A program made the translations under genes and the position numbers. The notes beneath the pieces were generated by a model that saw only the letters and a list, made by a program, of their open reading frames with translations, did no database searches and had not been told where the DNA came from. A DNA stretch of 64,000 nucleotides from Prorocentrum cordatum. Lineage: Eukaryota; Sar; Dinophyceae; Prorocentrales; Prorocentraceae. The stretch lies in NCBI GenBank assembly GCA_963575745.1, contig CAUYUJ010015701.1:233239-297238 (forward strand), read 5' to 3'. Of this stretch, positions 55,015-63,370 are shown piece after piece. How positions within the stretch are numbered: position 1 is the first letter of the stretch; every line of letters begins with the position of its first letter.

Positions 55015-55440
55015 AGAAAACTTGAAAGTATCAGGGTTATCTGTGTTTCCACACGGCTTCCGTACCACAACTTTCAAAAGTATCAAGATCAGTTGTGTTT
55101 TCGAAAGGTTTCCTCACCAACCATTTCCAAAATATCACAGTCATCTGTGCTTTCACATGGCTTCTTTGCCAAAGCCTTCCAACATATCAAGATTATCTGT
55201 GTTTTCGCAGGTGTTCCTGCCTGGCGCATTGCCCCTGGGGGGCGTGGAGTTGTTGAAGGAGCAGGAGGAGGGACGCCCGTCTCCAGAAAACAAAAAACAG
55301 ATTATGATTTCGTGTGCTTTCATATGGTTTCCTTACCAAAGCTTCCAAACTTGTCAGGATTATCTGTGTTGCCACAGGGTTTCCTGACCAAAACCTTCAA
55401 ACTTATTAGGGTTATCGATGTTTCCATATGCTTTCCTTCA
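55015..55440 (-). repeat. 52-bp minisatellite, inverted array
   Basis: The reverse complement of the same unit (GGTTTCCTCACCAA and variants) starts at 55055, 55107, 55159 and 55211 and, after an insert, at 55326, 55378 and 55430, again 52 bp apart. The insert (about 55222-55290) and the junction between the arrays (54955-55020) both carry GCAGGAGGGGCGCCCGT/GCAGGAGGAGGGACGCCCGT and CCAGAAAAC. Confidence 0.95.
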
Positions 55441-56207
55441 GAAGGCGGGCCCTTTGTAAGGCTTTTCAAAAAGGAAATCCCTTTGTATGGCCTCCACACC
55501 AGGAGTCCATGTGCACCGCCGCATCAAAACTCCAGCGCGACAGGTCATCCTTCCACGAGGACCAGGAGGAGCAGGAGGAGGAGGGAGAGGAGGATGGGGA
55601 AGAGGAGGAGGATGAGAAGGAGCAGGCGATCAATGATGGAATTGTGGTTTTGTGGTTTGGGGGGTGCTGGGGGGGGGGGGGCGACCATATGTATATGTAT
55701 GTATATATATATATATGTACATATATATGTACATGTATATATATATATACACATGTATTCTGCCCAAACAGTTCCTACTTATCTTAAGTATCTCGGGACC
55801 AGGGCCGGCTTTTGCAGGCGGTGCCGCCCGTCGCCGTCCGTTGCCGCCGCTCGTCTCGGATGCAGGGCCGTCCGTCGCCGTCGGTGCTGCCCGTCGCCGC
55901 CGTCGCCGCCCCCGTCGCCGCATTCGTCTCGGCATTGCACCACATTCGATTGCACCGCAGAGGTTACATCCTAAGAACCTCCTGTTTGGGGTCCAAGTTG
56001 GCTACCATAATAATTATTTGTTTTAGATCTTCTCGAATCGCTGGCCCACGGAGCCCCCGATGCCTTCACTGGGGGGTCGGTTTCTCATTCCGAACCGCGC
56101 TGGGACGGCCCCCAGACGCCCAGAGATGGCCTCCTAAGAGGAAGACAGTACGTCGGTCAGTCAGTCATTCAGTCCGTCAGTCAGTTAGGATTGCTGCCAC
56201 CACGACA
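55441..56207. other. no gene recognised; GGA patch and (TA)n
   Basis: A GGA-rich patch lies at 55555-55625, and a G-run with (TA)n/TATG at 55665-55757. 55815-55930 has GCCGTCGCCG repeats. 56148-56190 repeats GTCAGTCAGTCATTC just before the retrotransposon. Confidence 0.55.
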
Positions 56208-56512
56208 CGTAGGGTGCTGCGCGGGCACAACTCGCAGGTCGGCCGACGGGCCCTGCGGCGCCGCGGCGCGTGCGACGCGCGCCGCATGCAGCCCGACCGC
56301 AGCGCGCACCGCCCGCAGTCGCGTATTTGCGCTTCTGTGTTGTTTCGCGCGGGCCTGCCGCGGTCGCTCGCGCAGGCGCGCCGCGGGGATCGCGCACTGG
56401 GCGGATCGCGGCGCGCCTTGGCGATGGTCGCTTCGCAGGTTGTCTATTATATTGATTTGGGCACCGCGCTCGTGCGGCGCTCGCGCGGCGCGGGCCCGTC
56501 GGCCGTTCTGCC
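56208..56512 (+). repeat. terminal repeat A1 of the DIRS-like element
   Basis: CGTAGGGTGCTGCGCGGGCA at the start and GTCGGCCGTTCTGCC at the end, 305 bp, colinear with 62831-63135. It is presumably the 5' terminus, where transcription and recombination would begin. It contains an AT-rich TTGTCTATTATATTGATTTG patch in very GC-rich DNA. Confidence 0.92.
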
Positions 56513-56515
56513 ATA

Positions 56516-57949
56516 ATGTTGAAGAGAGGTTGTTTCGTTGCGGTGCGCGATGGGCGCCTTTTTCGCTTGTGCTTGTGCTCTATCCATAATTGGACGCGGG
56601 ACGGCTTTCGCCTCTTCGGTACCGCCGTTCCCTTTCCTTTGGGGTCCGCTCTGGGCTCCCTGGCCGTCGCCCCGCCTGTCCCTGCCCGCGTTTCCCTGGC
56701 CTGCCCCCCCCCCTCTTCGTCGGCCCGTCGGTCGTTGGCCCGTCGGTCGTCCCTCGTCCGTTCGTCGGTCTGTCGGTCGTCCGTCGTCCGTCTGTCTGGT
56801 GGGTTCTCCCCGTCGCCGCCGCGCCCCCCCCCCCCAGGGGTCGCTGCCGCCGCCGCGGTGTCGTCGTCGTCGCGGTATTCGTCCGCGTTTCGCCCTGGCG
56901 GTCGTCGGGCGTGGCCTCGCTCGGCTCGTCGGTCGTTGGCCCGTCGGTCGTCCCTCGTCCGTACGTCGGTCTGTCGGTCGTCCGTCGTCCGTCTGTCTGG
57001 TGGGTTCTCGCCGTCGCCGCCGCGCCTCCCCCCCTGGGGTCGCTGCCGCCGCCGCGGTGTCGCCGTCGTCGTGGTCTTCGTCCGTGTTTCGCCCCTGCGG
57101 TCGTCGGGCGTGGCCGCCGCCGCCGCCGCGTCGCCGCCGCCGCCGCCGCCGTCGCTGCGCCGTCGCCGTCCGCCGTCGCCGCGGCCTGCCGTCGCTGCTG
57201 CTTCGCCGCCGCTGGCGCCGCCGCTGCCGCCGCGTCGTCGTCGTCGTGTCGCGTCGCTTGTTCCTGGCTTCGTGCCGTCTCCTGCGTGGCCCGGCGTCGG
57301 TGGTCGCGCGCCTGTGTGTGTTTTGCTTTGCTTCCCGTTCGCGGGAGTCCACGGTGCTACAGACGCACCCGCATTCGGGCGACCCGACCGAGGGCGATCC
57401 GACAGCGCGATCATAGCGCTTGTGAGCAGAAGACCCGCTCGAGGGCGTCCGGTCGTTGGGCTACCCGACCTAGGGAGTCCCAGCGGTGCTACTGACGCAC
57501 CTGCACTCGGGCGACCCGATCGAGGGCGACCCAGAAGCGCGACCATTGCGCTCGGTTACAGGCGACCCGCCCAAGGGCGTCCTGTGGTGGGGCTACCCGA
57601 CCGAGGGAGCCCCAACGGTGCTACAGACGCACCCGAACTCGGGCGACCCGATCGAGGTCGACCCGACAGCGCGACCGTAGCGCTTGAGTACAGGCGACCC
57701 GCCCGAGGGCGTCCTGTTGTTGGGCTACCCGACCTAGGGAGTCCCAACGGTGCTACAGACGCACCTGCGCTCGGGCGACCCGGTCGAGGGCGACCCGACA
57801 GCGCGACCATAGCGCTGATGTTCAGGCGACCCGCACGAGGGCGTCCTGTTGCTGGACTACCCGAACGAGGGAGACCCAACGGTGCCACCACCGCACCCGC
57901 ACAACGGTCCGTAGCGCCGGGTTTGCCGTCGCAAGTGCGCCCGCCCTAG
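56516..57949 (+). CDS. repeat-bearing open frame in element leader (doubtful)
   Basis: An ATG at 56516, four bases after A1, opens 477 codons, Arg/Pro/Ser/Gly/Ala-rich. The C-terminal part is four 44-residue repeats beginning GATDAPAFGRPDRGRSDSA (57353-57880). The repeat period, 132 bp, is a multiple of three, so the frame is kept; the opposite strand is open too. In favour of coding are the frame-preserving period and the position before Gag. Against it are the composition, the open opposite strand and no similarity to known proteins. It could equally be an untranslated leader with tandem repeats. Confidence 0.3.
   Translation: MLKRGCFVAVRDGRLFRLCLCSIHNWTRDGFRLFGTAVPFPLGSALGSLAVAPPVPARVSLACPPPSSSARRSLARRSSLVRSSVCRSSVVRLSGGFSPSPPRPPPPGVAAAAAVSSSSRYSSAFRPGGRRAWPRSARRSLARRSSLVRTSVCRSSVVRLSGGFSPSPPRLPPWGRCRRRGVAVVVVFVRVSPLRSSGVAAAAAASPPPPPPSLRRRRPPSPRPAVAAASPPLAPPLPPRRRRRVASLVPGFVPSPAWPGVGGRAPVCVLLCFPFAGVHGATDAPAFGRPDRGRSDSAIIALVSRRPARGRPVVGLPDLGSPSGATDAPALGRPDRGRPRSATIALGYRRPAQGRPVVGLPDRGSPNGATDAPELGRPDRGRPDSATVALEYRRPARGRPVVGLPDLGSPNGATDAPALGRPGRGRPDSATIALMFRRPARGRPVAGLPERGRPNGATTAPAQRSVAPGLPSQVRPP
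56720..57121 (+). repeat. two 201-bp tandem units
   Basis: GTCGTTGGCCCGTCGGTCGT occurs at 56731 and 56932. The units share CTGTCTGGTGGGTTCTC and GGCGGTCGTCGGGCGTGGCC (CTGCGG in the second). A small indel breaks the shared reading frame midway. Confidence 0.9.
57353..57880 (+). repeat. four tandem units of exactly 132 bp
   Basis: GGTGCTAC(A/T)GACGCACC starts at 57353, 57485, 57617 and 57749, and a fifth unit begins and decays at 57881. Each unit holds GGGCGACCCG, GACAGCGCGACCATAGCGCT and GGGCTACCCGACC. There is no length variation between copies. Confidence 0.95.
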
Positions 57950-58152
57950 CGCGGGCGACACATGTTCGCCGCCCCAAAGTCGGGCAAGTGTGGTGTCACG
58001 TGTTCGTGCATTGTCCCGTGGCGCGCGCGTTCTCGTCGGTCCTGCGTGCTTGCCCGGCTGGGCGATTTCGGTCCGTAGCTGTTTCGCTCGAGCGAGCGAA
58101 TTGCTTACCTTCCCGTCGTGCGCCCTCGTGGTTGGCTCCACTACCGCCTGCC

Positions 58153-59314
58153 ATGTCCGCGCCGCTCCTCGATCTTCTCGAGTCGCGGGGTGGGCGGGCG
58201 CGCGAAGCGCGACCGCGCGCGGCTGAAGACAGCGGTCGATGTGCTGGCGGCCAACGGCACCGAGAGTCAGGAGGACCTGGTCAAACTCAACGTCAGGGCC
58301 GCGACCTTCCAGCTCAACGGGCTGGTCGAGGGCGAGGTCGCTTTCCTCGAGCGCGCCGTCGCAAAGGCAACCCAGTCCGCCGAGCAGCAGGCAGCTGCCG
58401 AGGCCGCGGCGCCGAGCGGTTCACAGGGGCCGGCGAGCGCCCGCCTGCAGGCGCTCCAGGGCGGCCGCAAGCCAGCGGTCCACGTGGACATCGCCGCAGG
58501 CCTGGGCGGCATGACCTCGGCGGGCTTGCCGGCGTCGTGCTGGCCGCCTCCGCGACTGACCGACTGGGCGCAGGGCCAGGTCAAGGCCGCGGAGAGCAAG
58601 GGCATCACGAAGCCCTTCCTCTACATGCCGATCGAGAAATTCCCCCCGCACTACGCGGCGGACAAGAGGCAGCCCGACGATCCCGAGGGGGAGCGCGGCG
58701 TCGAGCGGTCTTTCGCGCAGGAGATCTTTCGCGGCATCTGCCAGGCGAGGGGCCCCGACAAGAAGCAGGGGGACCTGCCGAGCATCCCGCAGCGGTGCGT
58801 CGCGTTTGACAGATGGGCAATCGTCGCGGCGCTCACCGGTCAGATGCCGCTCACGGCGTCCATGGCCCACAAGGAGGTCGCGATGCAGCTCGCCCTGTCG
58901 GCGCGGGCCAGTGGGCGCGCGACCGCGATCGCCGTCCTCTACGACGAGATCGCCCGGCGCGAATGGGCAGACTTTTCAGCGGGCCTGGGCGCCTTCGACG
59001 TCGCCGCGGCCGCGCAGTCGCAGAACGCGGCCACCATGCTCCGGGCGGAGCGCGAGTGCGACGCCCGCGGGTTCCAAGCGGTGCACGACCGAGCTCCAGC
59101 GCAGTCGAAGGGCAAGGCAAAGGGCGCCGGCAGGGGCCGCAAAGGCGGCAGCGACCACAGCGCCAAGGGCGGCAAGGGCAAGGGCTACGGCAAAGAGCAC
59201 AAGGGCAAGCCCGCGAACGACTCTCACCGCTGGCAGGGGCATTACTCGTCCGGGAGTGCCGCCAGCGGGGCGCAGGCGCTGGCGACGCCAAGCAAGCGCC
59301 AGAAGAGAGAGTGA
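58153..59314 (+). pseudogene. Gag-like protein, one frameshift
   Basis: ATG 58153 gives MSAPLLDLLESRG. After a 1-base shift near 58190 the frame continues RARLKTAVDVLAANG, EDLVKLNVRA and GEVAFLERAVAKAT, as in the N-terminal domain I associate with dinoflagellate elements of this type. Middle: ITKPFLYMPIEKFPPHYAAD. The C-terminus (about the last 70 residues) is Gly/Lys/Arg-rich (KGKAKGAGRGRKGG, GKGKGYGKEHKGK), fitting nucleic-acid binding. It ends in TGA at 59312. The same frame then stays open into the reverse transcriptase without a TAA or TAG. The alternative start at 58118 is in frame with the main part but lacks the expected N-terminus. Gag assignment rests on position and the basic tail. 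Confidence 0.65.
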
Positions 59315-59386
59315 GGGGCCGCAGCCGCCCCGCCCGGCGCGGGGGCAGCACTCCCCGCGCACCCTGCGCAGTCAGCCGCGGAGCCA

Positions 59387-61355
59387 GTGCGGGTCCAGTC
59401 AGGTGCAGTTCTCCCCAACACATCCTGCGCTGATCTGAGTTGCTCCCAGTCGGAATTCGACGCTGCCAGCGCGCAAGCTCTGCGCGGCGAATTAGCGCCC
59501 GACGAGGTCGAGGCGCTGCGTTTCACGCGTGAGGCGCTCGGCCGCCGCGACGCGCAGCCGAAGCGCACGGGCGTGCAGTGCGAGTGCATGGAAGCGTTGC
59601 GGTGGAGCGCCGCGCGTAGCCTACGCCAGCGCATCAAAGAACGCGAGGAGCGCGTTCGGCGGATCGAAGCCCGGGCGGCGCACTTCGAGGCGTCCGGGGA
59701 GGCCGAGGCCGCGAGAAAGGCTGCGCCACAAGAATTCAGGCCGCTTATCGCAGGCGTCAACATTCCACTTTTACAGGAATTTGCGCGTGAGTCTGAGTGG
59801 CACGACGCAGAGTGCATCGACTTCTTCTCGCGAGGCGCCCCTCTGGGAAACCTAGAATACAGCGGCAACGGTCGCGCGCTCAGACCGGGAGAGCGCGCGG
59901 GCGACACTGGCGCTGAGGTAGCCCGTTTGCGTGCCAGCGCGCTCGCGTGCAACGACTTGATACTTGCATCAATTCGCGAGGATCCCCTCGCCAGCGAGCT
60001 GCTCCGTAAGTCGCGGGAGGAGGCGGACTTGGGTAGGATGTCTCCGCCGCGGGCTTTTAGGCCCGACATCTCCGCGGCAGAGCTTGCCGCAGCTTGGGGC
60101 GAAACAATTCGTCTGGTGCCCATGTTTGGGGTCTCGCAACCGAAGCCCGACGGGTCGCTGAAAGTGCGCCCGGTGGATGACTTCACGCGCTCCAGGGTGA
60201 ACGGCGCGTGCGCTCCCGCCGAGAAATTGAGCGTGGAAGGCGCGGACCAGCTGGTAGCGGTCGCGCGCGCCTTCTTCGAGTTGCACGGCGCGCTTCCCGA
60301 GTTGTGGAAAGCGGACGTAGATTCCGCTTACCGCCGCACCCCGTTGGCCCCCGCCGATAGGTGGGCCGTTGTCAGTGTTTTCAAGGAGGGCGGCCGCCTG
60401 TGGTGCTCGCAGCACCTGGTCTGCCCGTTCGGCGCGCTAGCATCTTGCCACGACTGGGACCGCGTGGCCGCCATGCTCTCGCACTTCGCAAGGCGGCTCG
60501 CCAAGCTGCCAATTTCGTGATACGTAGACGATCATTTTGCGCCGGATCGCCCCGGCGCGGCCAACCACGCCATGCGGTGCTTCGCTCGCATCGTCAGAGC
60601 CGCGCTCGGCAGCGACGCAGTAGCCGACGCGAAGCTGGCGCACGGGGCCCAGCTGGTCGTTTTGGGGCTGCTCTTCTCTTTCTGTGCGCAGGGCGTACGC
60701 TGCGAGCCAGCGTGCGACAAGCGGCTCAAGTGGTCGTCCGCCATCCGGCATGCTTTAGAATGCGGCACGTTGCACCAGGGCGCTGCGAAGAAACTCGCGG
60801 GCGCTCTCGCATGGGCCGCGCAGCGCTTGTTTAAGCGCTTGGGCAGAGCAATGCTCCGCCCACTCTTCGCGCACCAGCACAGGCGCTCCAATCGTATCGG
60901 GCGGCCTCTCGAGCTTGCGCTGCACTGGTGAGCGCAAGTGCTCGAGCTCAGGCTGCGCGAAGTGGCCAGCTGGAAGCAAGGGGACATGCCCGCGGCTCAC
61001 ATGTTCTGCGACGCGCGGAGCACGCCCCCTCGCGCCGCCGCCGTGCTTTTTTTATAGACGGCGAAATCCTGTTTGCCGAGTGCGCACCCGACGCAGCTCT
61101 GATGCGGAATTTCAAGCGCAGACGCGACGGCCAGATTATGGGCCTCGAGTTCTTGGCGGTCGCATTAGGCCTGTCGTCTTTTGAAGAGCGACTGGCAGGT
61201 CGGGCGCTGGAAGTGTTCTCGGACAATTCGGGGGCCGAGAGACCAGTGGCGCTCGCACAGCCCTCGTCCACGGCATTTGGTCTCTCGCGGCGCGCATGTC
61301 CCTGTCGATGTGGGTGCACCGCGTCCCGCCCACGCGGCGCCCGGGCGCGCTCGCG
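59387..61355 (+). pseudogene. reverse transcriptase-RNase H, with stops and shifts
   Basis: Reverse transcriptase copies the element RNA into DNA; RNase H removes the template. Visible motifs are FRPDISAAELAAAWG, QPKPDGSLKVRPVDDF, motif A WKADVDSAYRRTPL (Asp codons 60314 and 60320), motif B CPFGALASCHDWDR (60422) and motif C YVDDHF (60521-60538), followed by VVLGL. TGA at 60518 directly precedes YVDD, and a second TGA is at 60929 (after ALHW). RNase H starts at HMFCDARSTPPRAAAV, shifts -1 at a T7 run (61047-61053) to IDGEILFAECAPDAALM, and continues GLEFLAVALGL and VFSDNSGAE (Asp 61222), giving the D-E-D set. A further shift leads to ALVHGIWSLAARMSLSMW and VHRVP. The usual downstream DNIADLPSR box is not recognisable. 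The first codon of this segment (GTG 59387) is arbitrary because the frame continues from Gag. Confidence 0.85.
61048..61054 (+). promoter_or_regulatory. possible -1 frameshift site T TTT TTA
   Basis: In the reverse transcriptase frame the codons are CTT TTT TTA TAG. A -1 slip on T TTT TTA gives ATA GAC GGC, exactly the RNase H frame. The heptamer is a classical slippery sequence in the correct phase. A plain T-run indel in a dead copy is the simpler explanation, and no downstream structure has been tested. Confidence 0.3.
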
Positions 61356-61502
61356 CCGGGTGCCGCGTGCGACAGCGCGGCGAAGCGAGAGCTGGCGCGC
61401 GCTTACAGTGCCGTGCGCAGCGTGCAATTGTCACCCGTGCCCACGGGCGGCCCTCGCAAGTCCATCGCGAGCGGCGCTCGCGGGCCCCCGTCGCCAGTGG
61501 CC

Positions 61503-62543
61503 ATGCAGGAAAGCCTGGCCCGCGCACGAGCTTTGGCAATCGTCGGCTCGGCGCCGCGTTCCTTCGGGCCCTGGAGGGCTGCGGTCAGGGCGCGGGTGGC
61601 TTTCGCGCAGCGTCGCCTCGACAAAGACGGCTGCAGCGCACTGCCGCCGTCGGCCGACGAGGCGTGCTTGTTCGCGCTCGAATTTCGCAACCCGCGCACC
61701 TTCGGCAATTACGTGGCACAGCTTAAGAAGGCATGCCAGTTGTTGGGCCGGGGCGCGCTGGCCTTTTTCGCGCCCTTCGGTTAGGGGCGCCCGCCAGGCC
61801 ATCGGGAAGCGGCACCCCGTGAGGCGGCCGCTAAGTGTTTCGTCCTGCTCGCGCACTTATCGGCTATGCTCGACTTTGTAAGTGCCGACAGCGCGATGTG
61901 CGCGCTCTTCTTGGTGTCCTGGGGGTTCGCTCTGCGCGTGCCCTCCGAGGCCCTCTTGATTGGGCGAGGCGACCCATCGGCATTTAAGGACTTCGCCTTC
62001 TCTGACGAAGACCTGCGAAGGCCAGTCGCAAGAGTCGTAATCTTCTTTTCGGGCGATTCTGCAACGTTGCATTTCTCGCGGCGTAAGCACCGCGACGGCC
62101 CGACGGTCGTGGTGCGGAATTGCCGGTGCAAACATTCGCGTGAGACTTGCATTGTGCACGCGGCGCGTAGGTTTTTTTCGAGGGCATTTGCGTCGGCTCG
62201 CCCGCGTTCCCGCATATGCGGCGAGTCGACGGCAGCGGCGTCGTCTCAATAGCCGTGCCCGTGCAGCGCGCGATCAAGGCGGCGGCGCGGCACGCCGGCG
62301 CACCGAGCGCGGTTTCTTTTACGAGCAAAGCGTTCCGCCGCGGGCACGCGGAGACGAGGCGGAGGTGCAACGGCCGCCTTTGTGAGATCCTCCGGCGCCG
62401 ATTGGAGTTCCCGCGCTTTCAAAGAATACCTTGCTATGCACCAGCACGAGGGCGATGCGACCGCCGAAGCAGTGGCCGCTGCCTCGTGCCCAAGCGCCGG
62501 CGCGGCGAGCAGACCAGGTTCTGCGTCGGCGCCTGCGGGGTAA
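61503..62543 (+). pseudogene. tyrosine recombinase (integrase), frameshifted
   Basis: It would join the circular DNA product of the element into the genome. The core-binding part reads RARALAIVGSAPRSFGPWRA and RTFGNYVAQLKKACQLLG, then TAG at 61782. In the same frame follow box I WGFALRVPSEALLI (Arg 61935) and the strand with Lys HFSRRKHRDGP (Lys 62085), with a Cys/His cluster CRCKHSRETC. A shift gives FTSKAFRRGHAE (Arg 62336), where the usual His of the HxxR box is Lys, as in some relatives I recall. A second, compensating shift restores the first frame for DWSSRAFKEYLAMHQ, with the nucleophile Tyr at 62427-62429. It ends in TAA at 62541. Confidence 0.82.
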
Positions 62544-62652
62544 GTCGGCCAGGCTCACGATCGGCGCGCACTGCGACCTGCACCCGGGGCTCCATTGGGT
62601 CGCGGCAGGCCTGGCGCGCCACGGCCCGGCGAGCCTGGGCGCTTGCGGCGTT

Positions 62653-62812
62653 GGGTTCAACGCCCAGGCTGGCCTGGTTGGGGACTGTGCGCGTCACCGA
62701 AAGCACCCCCCACGCGGGGCGCTCGCGGGACGGCGGCCCGGGCTCGGTCGCCGCGCCCATCGTTGGGGCGTTGGCGCCCGAGGTCGGGCACGCAAGGAAG
62801 GTACGCCGAGAT
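62653..62812 (+). repeat. terminal repeat B1 of the DIRS-like element
   Basis: GGGTTCAACGCCCAGGCTGG to GGAAGGTACGCCGAGAT, 160 bp, repeated at 63211-63370 with about four substitutions. Confidence 0.92.
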
Positions 62813-62830
62813 CTGCGGGGGGCGCACGCC

Positions 62831-63135
62831 CGTAGGGTGCTGCGCGGGCACAAATCGCAGGTCGGCCGACGGGCCCTGCGACGCCGCGGCGCGTGCGACG
62901 CGCGCCGCATGCAGCCCGACCGCAGCACGCGCCGCCCGCAGTCGCGTCTTTGCGCTTCTGCGTTGTTTCGCGCGGGCCTGCCGCGGTCGCTCGCGCAGGC
63001 GCGCCGCGGGGATCGCGCGCTGGGCGGATCGCGGCGCGCCCTGGCGATGCTCGCTTCGCAGGTTGTCTATTATATTGATTTGGGCACCGCGCTCGTGCGG
63101 CGCTCGCGCGGCGCGGGCCCGTCGGCCGTTCTGCC
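62831..63135 (+). repeat. terminal repeat A2 of the DIRS-like element
   Basis: Second copy of the 305-bp A repeat, lying between B1 and B2. It keeps the GTTGTCTATTATATTGATTT patch and ends GTCGGCCGTTCTGCC. Confidence 0.92.
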
Positions 63136-63210
63136 CCGCCCACCCGCTCCTGGGTGCGGGGCTGCCTCGGTCGTTCGCGGCCCCTTGTCCGCGTCTCCCG
63201 CCCGCCCTTG

Positions 63211-63370
63211 GGGTTCAACGCCCAGGCTGGCCTGGTCGGGGACTGTGCGCGTCACCGAAAGCACCCCCCACGCGGGGCGCTCGCGGGACGGCGGCCCTGG
63301 CTCGGTCGCCGCACCCATCGTTGGGGCGTTGGCGCCCGAGGTCGGGCACACAAGGAAGGTACGCCGAGAT
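63211..63370 (+). repeat. terminal repeat B2 of the DIRS-like element
   Basis: Right-hand terminus; similarity to B1 stops at GCCGAGAT (63370), after which a TTGTGTGTGCATACAGG flank begins. Confidence 0.92.

Larger units (their letters stand above)
56208..63370 (+). mobile_element. DIRS-order retrotransposon with split direct repeats
   Basis: The 7163-bp element has termini in the order A1 (56208-56512), internal region, B1 (62653-62812), A2 (62831-63135), B2 (63211-63370). This is the split-direct-repeat layout of PAT/Ngaro-type elements, which integrate with a tyrosine recombinase and make no target duplication; none is seen. A1 and A2 differ by about 9 substitutions and B1 and B2 by about 4, by eye. 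B1 and A2 are 18 bp apart and A2 and B2 75 bp apart. The coding region on the + strand runs Gag-like, reverse transcriptase, RNase H, tyrosine recombinase. It carries several frameshifts and in-frame TGA codons, so this copy is probably inactive. The combination of domains and motif wording resembles elements I know from dinoflagellates. Subfamily placement needs a phylogeny. Confidence 0.88.

Noticed and set aside
54590-55440. CRISPR-like 52-bp periodic array
   Set aside because: The whole 52-bp unit repeats, with no repeat-spacer division, and the arrays are inverted relative to each other.
56185-57546. 453-codon minus-strand frame across the retrotransposon leader
   Set aside because: It crosses the A1 border and is antisense to the element. 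GC-rich tandem repeats explain the open frame.
58118-58153. ATG 58118 as start of the Gag-like protein
   Set aside because: It is in frame with the main body but encodes no family-like N-terminus. ATG 58153 in the neighbouring frame gives MSAPLLDLLESRG, which fits after one frameshift.
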